A stretch of 64,000 bases of DNA from Aldrovandia affinis (lineage: Eukaryota > Chordata > Actinopteri > Notacanthiformes > Halosauridae), in assembly GCA_029706075.1 (NCBI GenBank), contig JAINUG010000070.1:2651500-2715499 (forward strand), in the 5' to 3' direction. A model generated the notes under the pieces. The model ran no database searches. It saw nothing but the letters and a program-made list of their open reading frames with translations, and was not told the origin of the DNA. A program made the translations under genes and the position numbers. Positions 35,351 to 47,395 of the stretch are shown here, piece after piece (position 1 is the first letter of the stretch; each line of letters begins with the position of its first letter).

Positions 35351-36795
35351 CCTGGTGGACAGTGACCCTATCCCACACAGCGATCTCCGTCCAGCTCCCT
35401 TTCAGCCATTATTGTGGCGAAAATTAAGACCTGCGGCTTTATAGAATACCTGGCTATTGTTTCAGCTTTGTTCGTGGGTGTTTTGTACCAGTACAGTATA
35501 TAAGATAACTCGGAATGGTTCTCGGGTTGGCAAGGATAAGTGTTTTCCTACCGTTTAAATGTTGCAGTCTTGGTTAGATGCTTTATTGCCATTCTAAATC
35601 CGTCCGGTGACGTGGTGAGCAGTACACCTTGTATAATGCAATTTTACGTAAGACAATTTAACGACATTAAATATCGTAGAAGTTAATGTTGCTACTGATA
35701 TATGAAATCATTACAACAATACAAACAGTTGTTCAAACTTCAAAACAGGGTCTGGGACTGAGCCATAAAAAATTAGTGCAGAAATAAAAAAATATAAATA
35801 AAAAAATCTATATCCTCTTTTTTATGTACCTTGGTTTCATCAGGTTGCAGGTTGATTTGAAATCCCAAGCGAACTTGGGGTAATTTGTTAGCCATATAAA
35901 CTACAACCATGGTGTTACTCTGCTAAAATAAATAGCCTACTACATTCTTGGGATGCCCTGGAGAACGTCGGTATTGAAATGCAAAAAACACCTCCAAAAT
36001 AGCTTTAATCGCAACAAACTATTAACCACTTAAATATGATTACCGCTCAGAAATGTGTCAATCTAGCTATTGTAACTTCCACTTTGTGGAAAAAACAAAA
36101 AAGAGAAAAAACTGAAAGGAAAAAGGCATAATGCCTCAATCAGTGTATACCCCCTTCTCACGTTCTCGATTCTCAAAAGGGGTGCTCGCCCCCATTCTTG
36201 GAGTTGTGGTGTCGTCACTCGCCTCCTCCAGATTGAATCCTTTAGCATGCTGCGTCTCTGTAAAATGTTTTCAGACGCATTCGCGAGAATTGTGCCAAAC
36301 AGCGCATCTCGAGCCAAAACAGTCACGGATACAGTTTATGAGCGTCCAGTTAATGGGGAGCATAAATAAATATAACATTATGTGGTACAGCCCGTATATC
36401 TCTCCCGAGGATGGTACAACAGCCACAAAGGCACTGTTTAGTTACGCAGTCTTTTTGACCGAATACACTCATATTTCAAGGGCACATGGGGCCGTTCCAT
36501 GAAAAACAGCAGAAATGTAATGCAATCGTCACATTATGTGATATGTGCATCTGATTAAGGCATCGAATGGATCCTGATTAAAAAGCTTATATTGTGCTTG
36601 ATGTCCGATCTTATGTTTGTGTTTTTCTTTCCTCAAAATGTAGTTGTGTGACGATATCTAAATACAAAAAACATTAACATTGTTTGTGTGTGTGTGTGGG
36701 GCTACTGAGAAATCTCTGTATTTTTCAGAGATTGCTCAGTATCCTACTTTTTACATTCCTATTCTTAATTTGTTTTACAGTCTCTCCAGCCTGTC
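35351..36795. other. Unassigned sequence
   Basis: A frame at 36131-36502 (plus, 123 codons) has no recognised domain and overlaps a minus-strand frame. Neither is supported. Confidence 0.35.
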
Positions 36796-36870
36796 CATGG
36801 TTACTGCCATAATTGTGGTTCATGGTTGCTGGTATAATTGTGGTTCTTGGTTGCTGCCATAATTGTGATG
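36796..36870. repeat. Three-copy 25-bp tandem repeat
   Basis: Units like CATGGTTACTGCCATAATTG-TGGTT start at 36796, 36821 and 36846, with two to four differences each. Confidence 0.9.
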
Positions 36871-37594
36871 TGGTTTGAACTGCAGGGTCCATGTTTCCTG
36901 CTGCGCAAATTTTCTACACTGGCCTCTCCTCACGCTTCAATTTTACAGTGTTTCTGAATATTTTAAGACGATCATTTAAAAAAGCATAGCATTCTTTAGA
37001 AATGCTACGGTTGGGCTGCATATATTATGCTGAAAACTGAAAGATGAAAACATGTATTAATAATTCCATGTCTTCCATGATATGGTATTTCTCAAACTGT
37101 TTTATAATTTATGTTTAAGTTTATTTCATAGTTTTGTGTAGCCATAGAATTGTGTAAGGCAGAAAGAGCCTTATTGTCACGTCTCAACAGCTGTGACCCT
37201 CAGGTGGTGCAGGTGCACTCTTGAAGGGGTGGGTTTATTTCTTACCCCTCCCATGACTGCTTAGATTCTCTATTTCTGTCCTAGTAGCTATGTAGCTGCC
37301 ATAGTTAACTTCTGGCAGGGTCACCTGTTGCTCACATATTTAATCTGTCCATATACACATGTATTGCTTTTGTTTATCTCCCCATATTGGTTCTGGTCCC
37401 CTCTCTCGCCGCTGGGGTGTCTGCCCAGAGTCCCGAGCCTACTCTACTTTCAGAACCCACCATCTACCTGCCAGGCACTTGTCCTAGCCTGCTACTCCAC
37501 CCCACCAGGACCACTTGCCAGTTGCCTACAAATAAATAAAGTCCCATATTGAGTTGTCTTGCACATGGACTCATTGACCGCTGTTGGTCATTAA

Positions 37595-37796
37595 AAACTC
37601 AGACCCTGGACCAGCCAGAGAAGGATAGGCTCTCGCTCTTGAGTCTGGAGTCAGGTTTCTTCCTATTTGTGCCTCCTAGGGAGTTTGTCCTTGCCACTGT
37701 TGCCTTAGGCTTGCCTTTGTGGAGGTTCAGGCCAGGGTCTGATGTAAAGTGTATTGTGACAAATATTGTGTAAAATGCACTATACAAAGGAATTTT
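37595..37796 (+). repeat. LINE 3'-untranslated-like fragment
   Basis: GGTTTCTTCCTATTTGTGCC, GGGAGTTTGTCCTTGCCACT, GTGTATTGTGACAAATATTG and GCACTATACAAAGGAATTTT follow in order. They match the frequently seen 'TTTCTTCC ... CTTGCCACTGT ... GCGCTATA(T/C)AAA' 3' end of fish non-LTR elements. Confidence 0.6.
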
Positions 37797-38016
37797 GATC
37801 TGCTCTGCTTGATCCTATCCAATCTGAGTTCAAGGCAGGCCACTCCACAGAGACTGCTCTGCTAGCGGTCACTGAAGCTCTACAATTAGCTAAGTCCCAA
37901 TCTCTTAGCTCCGTCCTCCTCCTCCTCGACCTGTCAGCTGTATTCAACACCGTGGACCACCAAATTCTGCTCTCATCTCTCGTCGAGATGGGAATCTCTG
38001 GATTTGCACTGACATG
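37797..38016 (+). pseudogene. Outer L2-clade LINE, left part (RT fingers/palm)
   Basis: Encodes SEFKAGHSTETALLAVTEAL and LLLLDLSAVFNTVDHQILL, the motif carrying the first catalytic Asp region of L2-type RT, then a GISGFALTCF-like segment. It ends abruptly at 38016 at the A/TAAA-rich tail of the minus-strand LINE. The continuation (KSYLADRSYQVAW) is found at 52366, so the two pieces are one copy split by 14.3 kb. Confidence 0.85.
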
Positions 38017-38670
38017 TTTTTATTTTTTTTTATTTATTTATTTATTTCTGTCCTCCTTAACAAATTCACAACGAATACATATATATTCAGCAGAAAACAC
38101 AAAAAGCAGGAAAATGACTGAAAAGGTGTAGGCTGAAGCTGAGACTTATAATGCCTATCCTTTTTACATTGCATTTATATATCAACTATAATGTATTATA
38201 GCAAAACATAATAAACAAAAACAAAAGGTTCCGGAAGTTTCATACATAATATAGTATGATTAGGATCATAATAAAGTTTTATATCTATATACCACCTTAG
38301 ATTTATACATTTTTTTAAATTTGCAAATAGAACTACACATTTTAAATTCTTTGTCACAGCTATTCCACAGGTTTACCCCTTTAACAGATATACATCTACT
38401 TTTGATATTTGTCCTCACCTTTGGTTTGTTGAACACACATGTTCCCCTATGTTCATACTGGCTCTCTCTAGTTACGAACAACTTCTGAATGCAGTATGGA
38501 AGTGATTTATTATGTGCCTTATATATTATTACAGCAGTTTTAAGATCTACTAGATCATCCAATTTTAAGGTATTTAATTTAATAAAGAGTGTGTTAGTAG
38601 GTTCATAATAATCTGCTTGATTCACAATTCGTATGGCTTTCTTCTGTAATATGAAAATTGGGTTAATTGT
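38017..38670 (-). pseudogene. Minus-strand LINE, 3' part
   Basis: The minus-strand frame 38266-38625 reads FIKLNTLKLDDLVDLKTAVI and later VNLWNSCDKEFKMC, the C-terminal segment after the RT in fish non-LTR elements. The 3' end is an (ATAA)n/A-rich tail at 38017-38048. The coding sequence stops at about 38665 and resumes at 51298 in the same frame, with the inner LINE between. I cannot decide the exact clade (CR1/Rex-like suspected). Confidence 0.8.
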
Positions 38671-38752
38671 CAGCTAGACCCCCTCCCTACTCACCTAGTA
38701 AAAGTCTGTCTATCTTCCCTGTCCTCTCTAATCACTGATATCATACACTCCT
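38671..38752 (+). pseudogene. Inner L2-like LINE, 5' piece
   Basis: 82 bp encoding a KVCLSSLSSLITDIIHSS-like stretch. If one CTCCT copy and the chromovirus array are ignored, the frame continues directly into the sequence at 49045. Its left end is the LINE's 5' truncation point inside the minus-strand LINE. Confidence 0.78.
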
Positions 38753-39346
38753 TGTCACGGCAGGGACCAGAAAACCAGGCGCGGACCCAGAAATGCAGAA
38801 ACTTCTTTTATTCGGTGAACAGGCAAAGGTCAGGCAGGAGTAATCAGGGCAATGCAGAGATCCAAAGGATGGTCGGGGACAGGCAGAGTTCGTTGCGGGC
38901 TTCAGGGGTATCAGGGGCAGGCAAGGCGTGGTCAGTGGGCAGGCGAAGGTCGAAAACGAGAAGGCAGTCAGGGAACACAGGGAGGAGCGGGACGAGACTG
39001 GGGTACTGACGAACACTGGAGCACAAGCACGAACACGAACACGAAACAACAAAACGCTGGGAAACAGAGATAACGCGGGAGAGTAATGTGAGCATAACGC
39101 AAAGCACAAGACAATCTGGCAACGAACATGGGAAAACACACAGCTTAAATACATTTAGACCTAACAAGAAACAATCAGGAAATGAACAGTTAACCACATC
39201 AGACATAACGAGAAACAGGTGAAACAGATAATACACTGACGAGACTGGAACAGGTAAGCGAAAGTAAAAACACGGACCAGACACCAAGGAAACATGGAAC
39301 AAACTACAAACGCTTAGTTAGGGAAACACGAACACGAGACGTGACA
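38753..39346 (-). repeat. Chromovirus LTR A (3' LTR of copy 1)
   Basis: TGTCACG ... CGTGACA ends. On the minus strand, AATAAAAGAAGTTTCTGCAT near 38796-38815 provides a polyadenylation-signal-like AATAAA. The polypurine-type GGTGGCGTCCCTAGGGGGTAC region borders it at 39347-39367. Confidence 0.95.
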
Positions 39347-42300
39347 GTACCCCCTAGGGACGCCACCTGGCGGATCACCAACCTGTACTGGATGCCGAGA
39401 CAGGAATTCCTGGATTAGGGAGGGGTCGACGATATGTCTCTCAGGTACCCAACTGCGTTCCTCGGGACCATACCCCTCCCAATCCACCAGAAATTGGCGA
39501 CCACGGCCCCTCGTCGGACATCCAGCAGGCGGCGAACAGTGTAGACTGGGCCCCCTTCGATGAGCCGGGGGAGGTGGGGTGCGGACAGGAGGGCTAAAAC
39601 GGGAGACAACATAGGGTTTTAGGCGAGACACGTGAAACACAGGGTGGATGCGAGGCGAGGGGGGAGGAGGGAGGCGCAACTGTATGGCTGAGGGGGTGAT
39701 AACACGAACAATGGAGTAGGGACCAATAAATCTGGGGGATAATTTTTTACACAAACTACGCAGGGAATGTCTTTAGCAGATAGCCAAACTTTCTGACCGA
39801 CTCTGTAGTGAGGAGCAGGGCGGCGGCGGCGGTCGGCCTGGCTCTTCATAGCCGAGACATGACGAAGCAGGGTGGCACGCGCTCTCCTCCAAGTCTTCTG
39901 GGCTCTATTCACAAAAACTTTGGCAGATGGCACCTCCACCTCTCTCTCCTCCTCCGGAAATAGAGGAGGTTGGTACCCTAGACTGCACTGAAAAGGAGAC
40001 ATACCAGTGGAGGAAACGGGGAGGAATTGTGTGCGTACTCCACCCAGGGCAGGGGCGTGACCAAGTGGTAGGGGTTTGTTCGGCTAGACAGCGCAGTCCC
40101 TTCCCCAACTCCTGGTTGTAACGTTCCGTCTGGCCATTGGTCTCTGGATGGAAACCGGAAGAGAGGTTAGGTTTGGCGCCAATGAGGGAGCAGAACGCTC
40201 TCAGAACCCGCTGGAAAACTGGGGACCCGATCCGAGGTCATCTCCTGCGGCAATCCATGGAGGCGAAAAACATGTTTGATCATGAGTTCTGCGGTCTCTT
40301 TAGCAGAGGGGAGTTTGGGCAGGGGAATGAAATGAACACTTTTAGAAAACCGGTCTACCACCGTAAGGACGACTGTGTTACCTTCTGATGGTGGTAGACC
40401 GGTCACAAAGTCTAGGCGACGTGGGACCATGGGCGTTGTGGAACCGCCAAGGGCTGAAGGAGACCACTGGGACGAGCGTTGGAGGACTTGGACCGGGCAC
40501 AGGGCACACAGGCTGTCACGAATTCGACCGTGTCGTTCCTCATAGTGGGCCACCAAAACCTACGTGAAAGAAAGGAAAGGAGTGCGTGAAACCCCGGGTG
40601 ACAGGCCATCGGGGAGAATGGGCCCACTCCAGTACTTGGGAGACCGGACGGTCTCAGGAACGAATAGGCGGTTGGCCAGCGTCTCCCTGTGAGACCGTGT
40701 AGTGAAGCGCCTCCTCCACCGCCCGAACAATGTCAAATTTGGCTGCCGCTAACACGCAGCTAGGGGCAGGATAGGTTCAGGGCTACTCTCCTCTTCTGGA
40801 GAGTCGTAGATCGAGGATAGGGCATCAGGTTTTATATTCTTTGAACCTGGACGAAATGACAGAGTGAAAACAAAACGGGCAAAAAATAGGGACCATCTAG
40901 CTTGGCGGGTTAAGCCGCTGAGCTGAGTGGAGATACTCCAAATTACGATGATCTGTCCAAACCAAAAACGGCACAGTGGCTCCCTCTAACCAGTGTCTCC
41001 ACTCCTCGAAAGCTAATTTAATGGCCAGGAGTTCTCGGTCGCCAATAGTGTAGTTCCTTTCTGTAGTGGAGGCGGTGTGAAAAGAAGGCGCAAGGGTGTA
41101 CCTTATTGTCCTTGGTTCGTTGAGATAGGATTGCCCCAGTGCCTGGTGGAGGCATCCACCTCCACAATGAACTGACGTGTGGGATCCGGGAGTGCGAGGA
41201 TGGGGGCAGATGTAAACCGGGACTTGAGTCTCTCGAAGGCCTCCTGGGCATCGGGGTTCCAACGAAAGGAAAACTTGGTGGAAGTGAGAGAGATTAGCAG
41301 TGCGGCGATAGTGCTGTAACTCCGTACAAACCGTCTGTAAAAGTTGGCGAATCTAAAAAGCGTTGGAGTTGTTTACGGTCGGTGGGTGCAGGCCATTCCT
41401 GTACCGCCTGCACCTTGGTGGGGTCCATCTCCAGATGGCCTCGGGAGATGATAAAACCCAGAAATTGAACGGAGGTCTTGTGGAATTCACACTTTCGGCT
41501 TTGATAAATAGCTGGTTTCGAGAAGTCTCTGGATGACTTGGCGCACATGCTGTACATGTTCCTCCATAGTTTTGGAAAAAATCAGGATGTCATCCAAATA
41601 AACATACGCAAGCGGGACAAAATGTCCCGGAGTACATCGTTCACCAATCCCTGAAAGACAGCAGGGGCATTGGTGAGACCGAAAAGCATGGCCAGGTATT
41701 CATAATGACCTGTGTGGGTGTTGAAGGCCGTCTTCCACTCATCCCCTCCCGAATCCGGACCAAGTGGTAGGCGTTGCGGAGATCAATTTAGTGAAGAACT
41801 GCCCCTCCTGAAGGTTGTCGAATGCCGATGACATCAATGGGAGTGGGTAGCGGTTTTTAATAGTGATGGCGTTGAGCCCCCTGTAGTCAATACAAGGACG
41901 CAGGGTTCCATCTTTCTTTTTAACAAAAAAATCCTGCGCCAGCAGATGACGAAGGCGGATGATACCTGAGGTTAGAGGCGTGGAGATGTACTCCTCCATA
42001 GCTTTGTTTTCTGGGGCGGATAAAGAATACAGGTGGCCTCTGGGTGGAGTAGAACCAGGAAGAAGGTTAATAGGACAGTCATAGGCACGATGAGGTGGTA
42101 ATGTGCAGGCACGGGACTTACTGAACGCCTGGCCGAGATCGTGATATTCGGGGGGCACTAGTGACAGGTCAACTGGTCTCTCCTTAGCCATGGACGAGGA
42201 TCCCCAGGGGGTAGTAGCGGGCGCAGGCATGACTTCTGGCAGAAAACACTCCACTCCCGGATGTTTCCAGTCGCCCAGTCAATGCTGGGGTTGTGGGTTG

Positions 42301-42560
42301 CCAGCCAGGGTCCGCCAAGCACTACAGGAGCAAGAGGGGATTCCATAAGGTAGAACGCCAGTTTCTCCTGTGATTCCCAGAAACTAGCAGATCCAGTGGC
42401 TGGGTGATCTCCTGGATCTCGGCTAGGGCGTGCCCATCAGGGTCTTGGTTTTGGAGGAATTCGCTAAGCGAGATACTGGGACTCCTATGCGACGAACCAG
42501 GGTAGGGCAGATGAGGTTAGCATCGGACCCCGAGTCAATCAGAGCCTGCACCGGGAACAG
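39347..42560 (-). pseudogene. Chromovirus copy 1 pol: protease, RT, RNase H, integrase, chromodomain
   Basis: Minus-strand order from high to low coordinate. Protease ALIDSGSDANLIC (about 42500-42540). RT with [20 protein letters not shown] and PLP (41800-41990) and YVYLDDI (41587-41606). RNase H with [10 protein letters not shown] and [11 protein letters not shown] (40900-41110). Integrase zinc domain with HPGFHALL and CVPCARSK (40480-40610), then the core starting [20 protein letters not shown] (about 40380-40440). GPY-type module [15 protein letters not shown] (39690-39745). Chromodomain [20 protein letters not shown] (39420-39510), a domain that in chromoviruses directs integration to marked chromatin. 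Frames break at many points, often by single-base indels relative to copy 2. Confidence 0.9.
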
Positions 42561-43606
42561 TTCTCCTTGCCAGGAGAGAAGGACGTGGAGCATGGGGCGT
42601 TGAGGTCGGAAGGTAGAAAACTGAGGCGCCCGTCAGAACCTTCCTCTTCACTGACGGGCGCTGTGTTTTTACCGGACAGGATAACTTGGAAATGTCCCTT
42701 GCCTCCGCAGTACAGGCAAAGTCCTCCCTCCCGGCGGCGCTGGCGTTCGGTCTCGGACAGATGAGTCCGATTCACCTGCATGGGCTCCGCAGTCGCCATG
42801 GGTTGAGCGGGGAAGTCGGGTCGTGTCGTTGGGCGGAAACGGGGGAAGCAGGAGACTCTGACGCCTCTTTCCTCTCTCCTGCAGACGAGTGTCGATGCGG
42901 ATAGCCAGGTCCACGAGTCTGTCCAGGTCCTGGGGTAGATCGCACACGGTTAGTTCGTCCAGAACCCGCTCGGAGAGGCCGTGCAAGAAGGCATCGTAGG
43001 TGGCCACGGCATTCCATCCTGCTGAGGTCGCCAGGGTCCGGAACTCGATGGAGTAGTCGAGGCGGATTGTCCTCCCTGGCGAAGCTGAAGCAGTTGACGT
43101 GCCGCCGCCCGTCCGACCGAGGACTGGTCGAAAACCCTTCTCATCTCCTCCATGAAGGATGAGAAGGTTGTGAGAAGTAAGTGTCAGACTCCCAGAGAGG
43201 TTCCCCATAGGCGAGCTTTTCCCCAAGGAGTGTGAGTACATAGGCGACCCTCGCTCGTTCCGTAGAAATGAGGAGGGTTGGAGTTCGAACACAAGCGAGC
43301 ATTGACTCAAAAGCTCGACATGAGTTGGGGTCGCCCAGGTAGCGTTCCGGAGGGGTAATCGTGGTTCGGACCCCCTCTGATAGCCAGCTTGCGTCTGCAC
43401 CTGGATAGCTGCGTTCTGTGCAGAGCAGGCCGTTTTCTGCAGACTCTTGAGTGATACGGACCATGGGAAAGCTGCTCCGCCAGAGCTTGGACGGTCTGCT
43501 GCAACGTCCGCAACTCCGCTTCGTGATGCCCAAGGCGAATTCCGTGTAGCGGGCAGCGTCGCTGGGATCGGATCAGTCCGCTGGTTCCATCTTGGCCAGA
43601 TTGTTC
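42561..43606 (-). pseudogene. Chromovirus copy 1 gag
   Basis: The coding region begins just inside the LTR junction at about 43590 (ATGGAACCAGCGGAC, quickly out of frame). It includes LRTLQQTVQALAEQL, FELQPSSF, LDYSIEFRTLATSAGWN, HGLSERVLDELTVCDLPQDL and a knuckle CLYCGGKGHF near 42690-42718. The final Cys is lost by a frame change. The sequence between LTR and gag should hold the primer site; no tRNA match was assigned. Gag would form the particle. This copy is interrupted by several frameshifts. Confidence 0.85.
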
Positions 43607-44198
43607 TGTCACGGCAGGGACCAGAAAACCAGGCGCGGACCCAGAAATGCAGAAACTTCTTTTATTCGGTGAACAGGCAAAGGTCAGGCAGGAGTAATCA
43701 GGGCAATGCAGAGATCCAAAGGATGGTGGGGACAGGCAGAGTTCGTTGCGGGCTTCAGGGGTATCAGGGGCAGGCAGGCGTGGTCAGTGGGCAGGCGAAG
43801 GTCGAAACGAGAAGGCAGTCCAGGGAACACAGGGAGGAGGGAACGAGACTGGGGTACTGGCGAACACTGGAGCACAAGCACGAACACGAACACGAAGCAA
43901 CAAAAACGCTGGGAAACAGAGATAGCAGCGGAGAGTAATGAGGCATAAGCAAAGCACAAGACAATCTGGCTTGTGAACATGGGAAAACACACAGCTTAAA
44001 TACATTTAGACCTAACAAGAAACAATCAGGAAATGAACAGTTAACCACATCAGACATAACGAGAAACAGGTGAAACAGATAATACACTGACGAGACTGGA
44101 ACAGGTAAGCGAAAGTAAAAACACGGACCAGACACCAAGGAAACATGGAACAACTACAAACGCTTAGTTAGGGGGAAACCTGAACACGAGACGTGACA
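43607..44198 (-). repeat. Chromovirus LTR B (shared central LTR)
   Basis: Serves as 5' LTR of copy 1 and 3' LTR of copy 2. It differs from LTRs A and C at several places, e.g. TGGCTTGTGAACAT where A and C read TGGCAACGAACAT, and GATAGCAGCGGAG where they read GATAACGCGGGAG. Confidence 0.94.
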
Positions 44199-47100
44199 GT
44201 ACTCCCCCTAGGACGCCACCTGGCTGGATCACCAACCTGTACTGATGCCGAGACAGGAATTCCTGGATTAGGAGGGGTCGACGATATGTCTCTCAGGTAC
44301 CCAATCATGCCTCGGGACCACTCCCTCCTGTAATCCACCAGAAATTGGCTTACCACGGTTCCCAAGGCCGGACATCCAGCAGGCGGCCAACAGTGTAGAC
44401 TGGGCCCCTTCGATGAGCCGGGGGAGGTGGGGTGCGACAGGAGGGCTAAAAATGGAGACAACATAGGGTTTTAGACGACACGTGAAACACAGGTGGATGC
44501 GGCGTAGGGGAGAGGGAGGCGCAACTGTATGGCTGAGGGGGATAACACTTAACAATGGAGTAGGGACCAATAAATCTGGGGATAATTTTTACAGCTACGA
44601 GAGGGGGAATGTCTTTTAGCAGATAGCCAAACTTTCTGACCGACTCTGTAGTGAGGAGCAGGGCGGGCGGCGAGCCAGTCGGCCTGGCTCTTCATAGCCG
44701 AGACATAGCGAAGCAGGGGTGGCACGCGCTCTCCTCCAAGTCTTCTGGGCTCTATTCACAAAACTTTGGCAGATGGCACCTCCACCTCTCTCCTCCCGGA
44801 AATAGAGGAGGTTGGTACCTAGACTGCACTGAAAAGGAGACATACCAGTGGAGGAAACGGGAGTGGTGTGTGCGACTCCACCCAGGGTAGGAGTGACCAA
44901 GTGGTAGGGGTTTGTCGGCTGAACCAGCGTAGTCCCTTCCCCAACTCCTGGTTGTAACGTTCCGTCTGGCCATTGGTCTCTGGATGGAAACCGGAAGAGA
45001 GGTTAGGTTTGGCGCCAATGAGGGAGCAGAACGCTCTCCAGAACCAGCTGGAAAACTGGGGACTCCCGATCCGAGGTCATCTCCTGCGGCAATCCATGGA
45101 GGCGGTAAAAACATGTTTGATCATGAGTTCTGCGGTCTCTTTAGCAGAGGGGAGTTTGGGCAGGGGAATGAAATGAACACTTTTAGAAACCGGTCTACCA
45201 CGTAAGACCGACTGTGTTACCTTCTGATGGTGGTAGACCGGTCACAAAGTCTAGGCGACGTGGGACCATGGGCGTGTGGAACCGCCAAGGGCTGAAGACC
45301 ACTGGGGCCGAGCGTTGGAGGACTTGGACCGGGCACAGGGCACACAGGCTATGCAGACCCGACCGTGTCGTTCCTCATAGTGAGCCACCAAAACCTACGG
45401 AAAGAAAGGCTAGGTGCGTGAAACCCCGGGTGACAGGCCATCGGGAGGAATGGGCCCACTCCAGTACTTGAGACCGGACGGTCTCAGGAACGACAGGCGG
45501 TTGGCCGGCGTCTCCTGTGAGACTGCAGTGAGAAGCGCCTCTCCACGAACAATGTCAAATTTGGCTGCCGCTAACACGCAGCTAGGGGGCAGGATAGGTT
45601 CAGGGCTACTCCTCTTCTGGGAGAGTCAGAGATCCGGGATAGGCATCAGGTTTATATTCTTTGAACCTGGACGAAATGACAGAGTGAAAACAAAACGGGC
45701 AAAAAATAGGGACCATCTAGCTTGACGCGGGTTAAGCCGCTGAGCTGAGTGGAGATACTCAAAGTTACGATGATCTGTCCAAACCAAAAACGGCACAGTG
45801 GCTCCTCTAACCAGTGTCTCCACTCCTCGAAAGCTAATTTAATGGCCAGGAGTTCTCTGGGGTCGCCAATAGTGTAGTTCCTTTCTGTAGTGGAGAGGCG
45901 GTGTGAAAAGAAGGCGCAAGGGTGTACCTTATTGTCCTTGGTTCGTTGAGATAGGATTGCCCCAGTGCCTGAGTCGGAGGCATCCACCTCCACAATGAAC
46001 TGACGTGTGGGATCCGGGGAGTGCACGAGGATGGGGGCAGATGTAAACCGGGACTTGAGTCTCTCGAAGGCCTCCTGGGCATCGGGTTCCAACGAAAGGA
46101 AAACTTGGTGGAAGTGAGAGAGATTAACGGGATGGGCGATAGTGCTGTAACTCCGCACAAACCGTCTGTAAAAGTTGGCGAATCCTAAAAAGCGTTGGAG
46201 TTGTTTTACGGTCGGTGGTAACGGGCCATTCCTGTACCGCCTGCACCTTGGTGGGGTCCATCTCCAGATGGCCTCGGGATGATAAAACCCAGAAATTGAA
46301 CGAGGTCTTGTGGAATTCACACTTCTCGGCTTTGATAAATAGCTGGTTTCGAGAAGTCTCTGGATGACTTGACGCACATGCTGTACATGTTCCTCCATAG
46401 TTTTGGAAAATCAGGATGTCATCCAAATAAACATACGCAAAAGCGGGACAAAATGTCCCGAGTACATCGTTCACCAATCCCTGAAAGACAGCAGGGGCAT
46501 TGGTGAGACCGAAAGGCATGGCCAGGTATTCATAATGACCTGTGTGGGTGTTGAAGGCCGTCTTCCACTCATCCCCCTCCCGAATCCGGACCAAGTGGTA
46601 GGCGTTGCGAGATCCAATTTAGTGAAGAACTGCCCCTCCTGAAGGTTGTCGAATGCCGATGACATCAATGGGAGTGGGTAGCGGTTTTTAATAGTGATGG
46701 CGTTGAGCCCCCTGTAGTCAATACAAGGACGCAGGGTTCCATCTTTCTTTTTAACAAAGAAAATCCTGCGCCAGCAGGGGGATGACGAAGGGCGGATGAT
46801 ACCTGAGGTTAGAGACGGGAGATGTACTCCTCCATAGCTTTGTTTTCTGGGGCGGATAAAGAACAGGTGGCCTCTGGGTGGAGTAGAACCAGGAAGAAGG
46901 TTAATAGACAGTCATAGGCACGATGAGGTGGTAATGTGCAGGCACGGGACTTACTGAACGCCTGGCCGAGATCGTGATATTCGGGGCACTAGTGACAGGT
47001 CAACTGGTCTCTCCTTAGCCATGGACGAGGGATCCCCAGGGGTAGTAGCGAACGCAGGCATGACTTCTGGCAGAAAACACTCCACTCCCGGATGTTTCCA

Positions 47101-47395
47101 GTCGCCCAGTCAATGCTGGGGTTGTGGGTTGCCAGCCAGGGTCCGCCAAGCACTACAGGAGCAAGAGGGGATTCCATAAGGTAGACGCCAGTTTCTCCCT
47201 GTGATTCCCAGAAACTAGCAGATCCAGTGGCTGGGTGATCTCCTGGATCTCGGCTAGGGCGTGCCCATCAGGGTCTTGGTTTGGAGGGGGTCGCTAAACG
47301 AGATACTGGGACTCCCTATGCGACGAACCAGGGTAGGGCAGATGAGGTTAGCATCGACCCCGAGTCAATCAGAGCCTGCACTGGAACAGTTCTCC
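44199..47395 (-). pseudogene. Chromovirus copy 2 pol: protease, RT, RNase H, integrase, chromodomain
   Basis: Same domain order as copy 1. The RT palm has [20 protein letters not shown] and [10 protein letters not shown] (46418-46435). The connection reads [20 protein letters not shown] (46140-46210). RNase H is better preserved than in copy 1, with [20 protein letters not shown] (45930-45990) and an [17 protein letters not shown]-like run. The integrase and chromodomain parts (44230-45480) are strongly frameshifted. Small indels against copy 1 occur throughout, so part of the decay may be sequencing error. Confidence 0.88.

Noticed and set aside
36131-36502. 123-codon plus-strand frame
   Set aside because: No domain, mixed composition, and an equally long antisense frame. 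Insufficient support.
37174-37560. Possible solo LTR beginning TGTCACGTCTC with AATAAATAAAG near the end
   Set aside because: No convincing ...CA terminus, target duplication or matching internal region was found.
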